Shown: positions 1 through 5,636 of the stretch, piece after piece | Numbering within the stretch: the stretch's first letter is position 1 | Layout of the letters: every line of letters starts with the position of its first letter | Assembly: GCA_903898725.1 (NCBI GenBank) | Contig: CAIUGQ010000710.1 | Span: forward strand, 1 to 6,378 | Direction: 5' to 3' | Origin: an uncultured Burkholderiales bacterium | GTDB taxonomy: Bacteria; Pseudomonadota; Gammaproteobacteria; Burkholderiales; Burkholderiaceae_E | Length of the DNA stretch: 6,378 nucleotides | The notes under the pieces: model-generated | Databases searched by the model: none | Seen by the model: only the letters and a program-made list of their open reading frames with translations | Told to the model about the DNA's origin: nothing | Program-made: the position numbers and the translations under genes

Positions 1-1025
1 GACTGAAGGAACGGCTCGAGGTCGAGAACGCCGCGCTGCGCCAGGCCGCGAGCACCGGCCCGCGGCCGGTGCTCGCGACCCGCTCGGCGCGATTCGACGA
101 GGTGCTGGGCGAAGTCCGCCAGGTGGCGCCCACCAGCACGACGGTGCTCCTGCTCGGCGAGACCGGCACCGGCAAGGAGGTGATCGCGTCCCTGATCCAC
201 GGCATGAGCGCGCGTGCCCAGCGCACGCTGGTCAAGGTGAACTGCGCCGCGCTGCCCGCGCCCCTCGTCGAGGCCGAGCTCTTCGGTCGCGAGAAGGGCG
301 CCTACACCGGGGCCCTGGCGCGCCAGATGGGTCGCTTCGAGGTCGCCGACGGCTCGACGATCTTCCTGGACGAGATCGGCGACCTGCCGCTCGAGTTGCA
401 GACGAAGCTGCTGCGCGTGCTGCAGTCGGGCGAGCTGGAGCGAGTGGGCAGCACGCGGACGATCCGCGTCGACGCACGGATCATCGCGGCCACCCACCGC
501 GATCTCGCGGCGGCAGTGGAGGCGGGCACGTTCCGCGAGGACCTCTACTACCGTCTCAACGTGTTCCCCGTCGTGCTGCCCGCGCTGCGCGAACGGCCGG
601 AGGACATCCCCACGCTCGCCTGGGCGTTCGTGAAGGAGTTCGCCGAGTCGATGGGCAAGCCCGTCGAGCAGATCGCGCCCGACTCGATGGCCGCGATGCA
701 GGTCTACCGCTGGCCCGGCAACGTCCGCGAGCTGCGCAACGCGATCGAGCGCGCGATGATCCTCGCGCGCGGTCCGGTGCTGCACGTCCCGCTCGGACGC
801 GCGCCCGCGATGCGCCCTCCGGAGCCGGTCACGATCCGCGAGCCGGCGGTCGAGGCCACGCTGCGCGACGCCGAGCGTGCCCACATCCTTCGCGCGCTGG
901 AGCACAGCGGCTGGCGGATCCGGGGCGCAGGCGGCGCCGCCGAGCGGCTCGACCTCAAGCCGACGACGCTCGAGGCGCGGATGGCGCGTCTCGGCATCCG
1001 CCGCATCGACTCCAAGCGATCGTAG
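1..1025 (+). CDS. Sigma-54-dependent transcriptional activator (bacterial enhancer-binding protein), 5' truncated
   Basis: The reading frame is open from the left edge (first full codon at 3), so the N-terminal sensor domain is missing; 340 residues remain. They begin with a charged coiled-coil-like linker (LKERLEVENAALRQ). The AAA+ ATPase follows: Walker A GETGTGKE (nt 156-179), sigma-54 contact loop GAYTGA (297-314, a Tyr version of the usual GAFTGA), Walker B TIFLDE (357-374), sensor I around IIAATHRDL, the arginine-finger stretch FREDLYYRLN, and sensor II WPGNVREL. A Fis-type helix-turn-helix closes the protein (about 860-1010; GGAAERLDLKPTTLEARM). A GTG at 69 is not the true start, because conserved linker sequence precedes it. 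Members of this family hydrolyse ATP to remodel sigma-54 RNA polymerase from an upstream site. A good -24/-12 promoter lies 128 bp downstream on the same strand, so regulation of the 1181-4233 operon is likely. The inducer is unknown. It resembles FhlA/NorR-type activators in its AAA+ and HTH parts only. Confidence 0.95.
   Translation, partial: LKERLEVENAALRQAASTGPRPVLATRSARFDEVLGEVRQVAPTSTTVLLLGETGTGKEVIASLIHGMSARAQRTLVKVNCAALPAPLVEAELFGREKGAYTGALARQMGRFEVADGSTIFLDEIGDLPLELQTKLLRVLQSGELERVGSTRTIRVDARIIAATHRDLAAAVEAGTFREDLYYRLNVFPVVLPALRERPEDIPTLAWAFVKEFAESMGKPVEQIAPDSMAAMQVYRWPGNVRELRNAIERAMILARGPVLHVPLGRAPAMRPPEPVTIREPAVEATLRDAERAHILRALEHSGWRIRGAGGAAERLDLKPTTLEARMARLGIRRIDSKRS
47..77. repeat. 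Perfect 14-bp inverted repeat with 3-nt loop inside the activator gene
   Basis: The left arm 47-60 (CGCGAGCACCGGCC) and right arm 64-77 are exact reverse complements around CGC. It lies in the codons of the linker between the missing sensor domain and the AAA+ domain, a region with weak protein-level constraint. Its function is unknown; it could form an mRNA hairpin or a cruciform. Confidence 0.8.
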
Positions 1026-1030
1026 GCGGA

Positions 1031-1062
1031 CTCCAACCCGCTGGAGCCCCCATTGGAGCGGG
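1031..1062. promoter_or_regulatory. Candidate upstream activator site (dyad element) for the sigma-54 activator
   Basis: This sits just after the regulator's stop codon. CTCCA-N6-TGGAG (1031-1046) is a 5-bp dyad. A second TTGGAG at 1053-1058 pairs with CTCCAA at 1031-1036, and CCCGCT (1037-1042) pairs with AGCGGG (1057-1062). The dyad centre is about 115 bp upstream of the -24 element, a usual distance for enhancer sites bound by Fis-type HTH activators. The same pairing could instead form a weak hairpin ending the regulator transcript. No U-tract follows, so I prefer the operator reading. Confidence 0.45.
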
Positions 1063-1152
1063 CGCCGCCGACGCGGCTGGACCGCAGCCGGGATGGCGCG
1101 CAAGCCCCTGATCGGCAAGCGATTTCCTGAAGGAGGCCCGACCCGCTCGAGG

Positions 1153-1168
1153 TGGCCCGGGCCTTGCA
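1153..1168 (+). promoter_or_regulatory. Sigma-54 (-24/-12) promoter
   Basis: TGGCCCGGGCCTTGCA matches the consensus TGGCAC-N5-TTGCA with one substitution (A to C) and exact GG-to-GC spacing. The -24 GG is at 1154-1155 and the -12 GC at 1166-1167, so transcription should begin near 1179. It lies directly before the ABM/beta-barrel/sulfatase genes and downstream of a sigma-54 activator gene, which raises confidence. A scan by eye found no equally good match elsewhere in the window. The predicted start site is only about two bases from the ATG at 1181. Confidence 0.75.
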
Positions 1169-1180
1169 ACAGCGGGCGTC

Positions 1181-1555
1181 ATGGGCAAGGACGTCGACCG
1201 GATCATCGTGTTCAGCGTGCGCATCGCGGTGGAGGCCGCGAGGCGAGAGGCGCTGGTCGCGAGCGTCCGGCCGCTGCTCGAGCCCACTCGTGTCGTGCCG
1301 GGATGCCTCGCATGCCGGCTCTACGAGGAGTTCGACGACTTCAACGCCTTCTGCATGGTGTTCGAGTGGGCGGACCGAGCGGCGCTGGAGCGCTTCCTGC
1401 GATCCGACGCCTGCAAGGCCCTGCTGGGCGCGATGGAGATCGGCGTCTGCCGTCCCGAGGTCCACGTCGACACGATCGCCGAGCGCGAGGGCCGCGAAGC
1501 CCTCGCGCGCATCCGCGGCTACAGAACGAGAACGCACACCCCAAGAAGTCAATGA
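1181..1555 (+). CDS. ABM-fold (antibiotic biosynthesis monooxygenase / quinol monooxygenase-like) small protein
   Basis: The 124-residue product has the layout of the dimeric ferredoxin-like ABM family (Pfam PF03992 type): strand RIIVFSVRIAV (7-17), a helix to about residue 36, the family-typical turn PGCLACRLYEE (40-50), strand FCMVFEWA (57-64), helix RAALERFLRSDACKALL, and a last strand around EVHVDTI. There is no signal peptide, so it should be cytoplasmic. Family members carry out cofactor-free oxidation of quinols or polyketides, or degrade haem, so the exact reaction is open. It has five Cys, including C42-x-x-C45. The ATG at 1181 is the only plausible start, and no Shine-Dalgarno sits at normal distance; the sigma-54 start site is 1-3 bases upstream, suggesting leaderless translation. 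Its stop overlaps the ATG of the next gene (ATGA), indicating translational coupling. A role in processing the sulfatase product is inferred from position only. Confidence 0.8.
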   Translation: MGKDVDRIIVFSVRIAVEAARREALVASVRPLLEPTRVVPGCLACRLYEEFDDFNAFCMVFEWADRAALERFLRSDACKALLGAMEIGVCRPEVHVDTIAEREGREALARIRGYRTRTHTPRSQ

Positions 1556-2400
1556 CATCGGGCCTCGCGCTGGCCGCCACCCTGCTGCTCGTCGCCCCGC
1601 ATGCCGCGGCGCAGACGGCTGCCCCGAACCCGCCCGCCGATCGGTGGACGTTCTCGGTGACGCCCTACCTCTGGCTACCGGGCATCAGCACGAAGCTCCA
1701 CTACGGCCCGCCCGGGGCCGGTTCGTCGACGCCGAACGTGGGGGTGGACGCGGACGCGCTCCTGTGTGCCCTCGAGTTCGGGCTCATGGTCAACGGCGAA
1801 GCGCGCAGGGGCCGGTGGCTGGTCGCGACGGACCTCATCTACCTCGACCTCGGACACGAGAGCAGCTCGGTCAGGAGCGTGGACTTCAACCCGGGCAGCG
1901 GCCCGGTGAACGTGTCCACCGCGAGCCTCTCCACCGGGGGCAGCACCACGCTGCGCGGGACGATCTGGACGATGGTCGGCGGCTACGCGGCGCTCACCGA
2001 CCCGAGCGCGACGCTCGACGTCGTCGCAGGCTTCCGTTACCTCCGCCTCGACGCGGCCTCCGACTGGCAACTGAGCGCGACGGTCACCGGGCCCGCGGGC
2101 AGCGGCACCTTCCCGGCCTCCGGCAGCATCGAGCGCTCGAACGACCTGTGGACGGCGATCGTCGGCGCGAAGGGCCGCGCCGCCTTCGGCGGCACGCCCT
2201 GGTTCGTCCACTACTACGCCGACGTCGGCGCAGGCTCGTCGGCCACGACGTGGCAGCTCGCGGGCGGCGTCGGCTACGCGTTCAAGTGGGGCGAGGTCGT
2301 CGCCGACTACCGCAGGCTGCACTACAGCGCCGGCGCAAGCAGGCTGATCGACACGCTCGACGCCGGCGGCCTCTCGCTCGGCGCACGGATTCCCTTCTGA
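1552..2400 (+). CDS. Secreted outer-membrane beta-barrel protein, function unknown
   Basis: The 282-residue product starts at the ATG that overlaps the previous stop codon (ATGA, 1552-1555). This is the first ATG in frame giving a signal peptide: residues 1-20 contain hydrophobic LALAATLLLVAP and end in AAA|Q, a good signal peptidase I site. The n-region has no Lys or Arg before the hydrophobic core, which is unusual. The mature protein opens with WTFSVTPYLWLPGI, a start common in uncharacterised outer-membrane proteins. About ten alternating strands follow (for example 89-100, 134-147, 153-167, 199-211, 215-226, 231-242, 246-257, 271-282), rich in aromatic and Gly residues. It ends in Phe, the usual C-terminal signal for Bam-mediated insertion. 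I infer a small outer-membrane channel or anchor. Co-transcription with the exported sulfatase suggests passage of its substrate, but a structural role is equally possible. Confidence 0.75.
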   Translation: MTSGLALAATLLLVAPHAAAQTAAPNPPADRWTFSVTPYLWLPGISTKLHYGPPGAGSSTPNVGVDADALLCALEFGLMVNGEARRGRWLVATDLIYLDLGHESSSVRSVDFNPGSGPVNVSTASLSTGGSTTLRGTIWTMVGGYAALTDPSATLDVVAGFRYLRLDAASDWQLSATVTGPAGSGTFPASGSIERSNDLWTAIVGAKGRAAFGGTPWFVHYYADVGAGSSATTWQLAGGVGYAFKWGEVVADYRRLHYSAGASRLIDTLDAGGLSLGARIPF

Positions 2401-2418
2401 CCTCCGGAGACTTGCCCC

Positions 2419-4233
2419 ATGGACAACAGGACCCCCCCGGGCGTGGACCCCCATCGCCGCAACCTGCTGAAGACCGCCGCGGTCGGCACCGCGGGCGCGA
2501 CGCTCGGGCTCGCACCCGCCGCGCCTGCCGACGCCTCCGGGCCCGCGAAGGGCGCGTCGCCGCGCGCCGAGCCGGCCCACTACAACATCCTGTTCGTGCT
2601 CACCGACCAGGAGCGCCTGTTCCGGCCGGGCGAGCTGCCGGTCGGCATGAAGCTGCCCGGGCACGAGCGGCTGCTGAAGCGGGGCATCTCGTTCGAGAAC
2701 CACCGGATCAACTCGTGCGTCTGCACGCCGTCGCGCTCGGTGCTCTACACCGGGCGCCACATCCAGCAGACGAAGATGTTCGACAACACGAACTTCCCGT
2801 GGATCCAGAGCATGTCGACCGAGATCCCGACGGTCGGGCACATGCTGCGCGAGGCGGGCTACTACACGGCCTACAAGGGCAAGTGGCACCTCACCAAGGA
2901 GTTCGAGACCGTCAACTCGCTCGGCACGCCCAGCAGGATCTTCACGCAGGAGATGGAGGCGTACGGCTTCAGCGACTACTTCGGCATCGGGGACATCATC
3001 GCCCACACGCACGGCGGCTGGCTGCACGACGGCATCACCGCGTCGATGGGCGTGAGCTGGCTGAGGTCGAAGGGGCGTCCGCTCGCCGCGCAGGGCAAGC
3101 CGTGGTTCCTCGCCGTGAACCTGGTGAACCCGCACGACATCATGTTCCTCGACACCGACCGCCCCGGCGAGAAGGTGCAGGGCAAGGACATCCTCTCGGA
3201 CATCGCACCGATCCCCACCGACGAGCCGCTCTACGCGAAGCAGTGGCAGTTCCCGCTGCCGCGCAGCCATCGCGAGCCGCTGACGGCACCCGGGCGGCCG
3301 GCCGCGCACAAGGACTACATCGAATCGCATGACGGGCTCGTCGGACGCCTGCCTCCCGGCGACGAGCGTCGCTGGCGGATGCGCCACAACTACTACCTCA
3401 ACTGTCTGCGCGACGCGGACCGCAACCTGCAGACCGTCCTCGACGAGCTGGACGCCTCGGGGCTCGCGCACAACACGATCGTCGTGTACACGGCCGACCA
3501 CGGCGACCTCGACGGCGCGCACAACCTGCATGCGAAGGGCGCGACGGCCTACCGCGAGCAGAACAACGTGCCGCTGATCATCGTGCATCCGAAGCACCGC
3601 GGCGGGCAGCGCACGAAGGCGGTGACCTCCCACCTCGACATCGCGCCGACGCTCGTCGCCCTGACGAACGCCGCGCCCGAGAAGAAGGCCGCGATCGTGA
3701 AGTCGCTGCCGGGCAAGGACCTGTCGCGCCTGCTCGCGGCACCCGGGAGCGCCGGGCCGGACGCGGTCCGCGACGGGATGCTCTTCTGCTACAACATGTT
3801 CGCGTACATCGACGGCGACCTCATGGCCCGGGCGGTCAAGCTGATGAACGAACCCGACGGCCGCGAGAAGGTGCAGGCGGCGGCGAAGGCGGGCACGCTG
3901 CAGCCCGACCTCGCCAAGCGCGGCGCGCTGCGCAGCGTCTACGACGGGCGCTACACGTTCACCCGCTACTTCTCTCCGAAGGCGCACAACATGCCCCGAT
4001 CGATGGAGGCGCTCCTGAAGCTCAACGATGTCGAGCTGTTCGACTCGGCCCGCGACCCGGACGAGATGGACAACCTTGCCCGTGACCCGGCGAAACACGG
4101 TGACCTGATGCTCGCGATGAACGCGAAGCTCAACCGCCTGATCGAGACCGAGGTCGGCCTGGACGTCGGGCAGATGCTGCCGGGCGGCGTCGACGGCGGC
4201 TGGGTCGCGACCGACGCCGTCAAGGACGTCTGA
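2419..4233 (+). CDS. Tat-exported formylglycine-dependent sulfatase / phosphonate-monoesterase-like hydrolase
   Basis: The 604-residue product belongs to the alkaline-phosphatase-like sulfatase superfamily. The N-terminus has a twin-arginine signal (HRRNLLKTAAVGTAG, then an Ala-rich stretch to about 40). Signature 1 is CTPSRSVLYTG, with Cys102 as the predicted formylglycine. Signature 2 is GYYTAYKGKWHL (148-158). Predicted metal ligands are Asp63-Gln64 (VLTDQER) and Asp360-His361 (TADHGD); His239 (NPHD) and Lys373 are further likely active-site residues. A Cys-type formylglycine is made by a separate generating enzyme before folding, which suits Tat export of a folded protein; no such enzyme is visible here. 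The start ATG has GGAG at 2406-2409, nine bases upstream, and follows the beta-barrel stop by 18 bp. The predicted location is periplasm or cell surface. The reaction is hydrolysis of a sulfate, or possibly phosphonate/phosphate, monoester; the substrate is unknown. The Asp-Gln/Asp-His pattern resembles choline-sulfatase and phosphonate-monoester-hydrolase relatives more than classical arylsulfatases. Confidence 0.92.
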   Translation: MDNRTPPGVDPHRRNLLKTAAVGTAGATLGLAPAAPADASGPAKGASPRAEPAHYNILFVLTDQERLFRPGELPVGMKLPGHERLLKRGISFENHRINSCVCTPSRSVLYTGRHIQQTKMFDNTNFPWIQSMSTEIPTVGHMLREAGYYTAYKGKWHLTKEFETVNSLGTPSRIFTQEMEAYGFSDYFGIGDIIAHTHGGWLHDGITASMGVSWLRSKGRPLAAQGKPWFLAVNLVNPHDIMFLDTDRPGEKVQGKDILSDIAPIPTDEPLYAKQWQFPLPRSHREPLTAPGRPAAHKDYIESHDGLVGRLPPGDERRWRMRHNYYLNCLRDADRNLQTVLDELDASGLAHNTIVVYTADHGDLDGAHNLHAKGATAYREQNNVPLIIVHPKHRGGQRTKAVTSHLDIAPTLVALTNAAPEKKAAIVKSLPGKDLSRLLAAPGSAGPDAVRDGMLFCYNMFAYIDGDLMARAVKLMNEPDGREKVQAAAKAGTLQPDLAKRGALRSVYDGRYTFTRYFSPKAHNMPRSMEALLKLNDVELFDSARDPDEMDNLARDPAKHGDLMLAMNAKLNRLIETEVGLDVGQMLPGGVDGGWVATDAVKDV

Positions 4234-4251
4234 GCGCCGGTGCCGCGCGGA

Positions 4252-4271
4252 CAGGCGTTTCAAACGCCCTG
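4252..4271 (+). terminator. Hairpin after the sulfatase gene, possible terminator
   Basis: GGCGTT (4254-4259) pairs with AACGCC (4263-4268) around a TCA loop. Flanking CAG/CTG can extend the stem with one bulged C. It begins 18 bases after the sulfatase stop, where an operon terminator is expected. No T-run follows (ACCAGGCCC), so it would be an atypical intrinsic terminator or an mRNA 3'-end stabiliser. The rest of the 4234-4397 gap holds only the -10-like site noted separately. Confidence 0.45.
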
Positions 4272-4385
4272 ACCAGGCCCGGTGGGGCAGCAGATGTCAT
4301 GGGCGGGGGGCGCTGCGGTCGCGCGTGTCGTCGTGCTGCGCCGCACCGGGGCACGTCAGCGGGGCGTCGCGGCGGGACCCGCTGC

Positions 4386-4391
4386 TATGCT
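4386..4391 (+). promoter_or_regulatory. Putative -10 element of the threonine ammonia-lyase gene
   Basis: TATGCT matches four of six bases of TATAAT and stands out as an AT-rich island in GC-rich sequence. It ends six bases before the ATG at 4398, so transcription would start at or next to the ATG and give a leaderless mRNA. I see no convincing -35 box at 17 bp spacing, and no Shine-Dalgarno between it and the ATG. Confidence 0.4.
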
Positions 4392-4397
4392 GCACCG

Positions 4398-5606
4398 ATG
4401 GCCCAGACCGTCACCCCCGAGGACATCGCGCAGGCCGCGCAGCGGCTCGCCGGCCGCGTCGTGCGCACGCCCTGCCTGCACAGCGAGACGCTGTCGGCGA
4501 TCACCGGCTGCGAGGTCTGGCTCAAGTTCGAGAACCTGCAGTTCACCGCGTCCTTCAAGGAGCGCGGTGCGCTGAACCGGCTCGCGCAGCTCGGCGATGC
4601 CGAGCGTGCGCGCGGCGTGCTCGCGGTGTCCGCCGGCAATCACGCCCAGGGCGTTGCGCTGCATGCGCGTCGTCTCGGCATCCCGGCGACCATCGTGATG
4701 CCCCGCTTCACGCCCTCGGTGAAGGTCGAGGCGACCCGCGCCTTCGGGCCGCGCATCGTGCTCGAGGGCGACACCTTCGACGATGCGCGCACCCGGGGGC
4801 TGGAACTCGCCCGCGAGGAGGGGCTGGTCTTCGTGCATCCGTACGACGATGCGCAGGTGATCGCCGGGCAGGGCACGATCGCGCTCGAGATGCTCGACGA
4901 GGCGCCCGAGCTCGACACGCTGGTCATCGCGGTGGGCGGTGGCGGGCTGATCTCCGGCATCGCGCTCGCCGCCCGGGCACGCCGTCCCGGCATCGAGGTG
5001 ATCGGCGTGCAGACCGAGCGCTATCCGGCGATGCACGACGCGTTCCACGGCACGCACCATCCGCAGGGTACCGGCACGATCGCCGAAGGCATCGCCGTCG
5101 GGCGCCCGGGCGAGCTCACCACGCGCCTCGTGCGCGAGCATGTGGCCGACGTGCTGCTGGTCGGCGAAGGCGACATCGAGCATGCGATCGTCACCCTGCT
5201 CGAGATCGAGAAGACGGTCGTCGAGGGGGCCGGCGCCGCCGGCCTCGCCGCGCTGCTCGTGCATCGCGCGCGCTTCGCCGGCCGGCGCGTCGGCCTGGTG
5301 CTGTGCGGCGGCAACATCGATCCGCTGCTGCTGGCCGCGATCGTGCGGCGCGAGATGGTCCGCAGCGGGCGCCTCGCCCGCCTGCGCATCGAGGTCCGCG
5401 ACCGGCCGGGCGCGCTCGCCGCGATGACCGCCGCGCTCGCCGCGGCCGGCGCCAACGTCGAGGAGATCCAGCACCAGCGGATCTTCGGTGCGCTGTCGGC
5501 CGAGCTCGCCGCGGTCGAGGTGGTGGTGCAGACCCGTGGCGAGGCGCATGTCGGCGAAGTGCTGGCGACGCTCGCTGCGGCCGGGTTCGCCGGCACGCGC
5601 TTCTGA
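4398..5606 (+). CDS. ilvA: Threonine ammonia-lyase (threonine dehydratase), single-ACT-domain form
   Basis: The 402-residue PLP enzyme deaminates L-threonine (often also L-serine) to 2-oxobutanoate, feeding isoleucine synthesis or threonine breakdown in the cytoplasm. The catalytic domain spans about residues 5-320: PLP-binding Lys54 in FTASFKERGA, SAGNHAQG (78-85), the phosphate-cradle glycine loop VGGGGLISG (179-187), and LCGGN (302-306) near the cofactor pyridine. One ACT domain occupies about 328-400 (RIEVRDRPGALAAMTAAL...), matching the roughly 400-residue medium form; the E. coli biosynthetic enzyme is near 514 residues with a longer regulatory end. The frame extends upstream to an ATG at 4299, but those 33 residues are Arg/Gly-rich and unconserved in character, while MAQTVTPEDI at 4398 is a typical start. 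The ACT domain suggests amino-acid feedback control. It appears to be its own transcription unit, convergent with the next gene. A tdcB-like catabolic role cannot be excluded. Confidence 0.93.
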   Translation: MAQTVTPEDIAQAAQRLAGRVVRTPCLHSETLSAITGCEVWLKFENLQFTASFKERGALNRLAQLGDAERARGVLAVSAGNHAQGVALHARRLGIPATIVMPRFTPSVKVEATRAFGPRIVLEGDTFDDARTRGLELAREEGLVFVHPYDDAQVIAGQGTIALEMLDEAPELDTLVIAVGGGGLISGIALAARARRPGIEVIGVQTERYPAMHDAFHGTHHPQGTGTIAEGIAVGRPGELTTRLVREHVADVLLVGEGDIEHAIVTLLEIEKTVVEGAGAAGLAALLVHRARFAGRRVGLVLCGGNIDPLLLAAIVRREMVRSGRLARLRIEVRDRPGALAAMTAALAAAGANVEEIQHQRIFGALSAELAAVEVVVQTRGEAHVGEVLATLAAAGFAGTRF

Positions 5607-5612
5607 CGGCGG

Positions 5613-5630
5613 CGCGGCCGGCCGGCCGCG
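5613..5630. terminator. Perfect 18-bp palindrome between convergent genes, probable bidirectional terminator
   Basis: CGCGGCCGGCCGGCCGCG is its own reverse complement and fills most of the 30-bp gap between two convergent stop codons. Its position suits a shared transcription stop. No T-run is present on either strand, so it would be a non-classical hairpin, or simply a GC-rich roadblock. Confidence 0.5.
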
Positions 5631-5636
5631 TCGCGC

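Noticed and set aside
69..71. GTG 69 as the real start of the sigma-54 activator
   Set aside because: The frame is open upstream and encodes the coiled-coil linker that normally precedes the AAA+ domain, so the gene is truncated by the window edge.
1152..3332. 726-codon plus-strand frame starting at GTG 1152
   Set aside because: It is out of frame with the ABM, beta-barrel and sulfatase genes. The product is a low-complexity Arg/Ala-rich string, and the Shine-Dalgarno at 1130 is too far (15 bases) to support it.
1675..4263. 862-codon open frame on the minus strand across the beta-barrel and sulfatase genes
   Set aside because: It is antisense to two genes with clear signal peptides and catalytic motifs. 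Its translation is Arg/Val/Ala-rich with no recognisable domain, a common by-product of high GC.
4299..4397. 33-residue N-terminal extension of the ammonia-lyase from ATG 4299
   Set aside because: The extension is Arg/Gly-rich and unlike the family start. The -10-like element and the family-typical MAQTVTPED start favour 4398.
4356..5549. 397-codon minus-strand frame opposite the threonine ammonia-lyase
   Set aside because: It is antisense to a well-supported enzyme gene, with composition typical of GC-rich shadow frames and no motifs.
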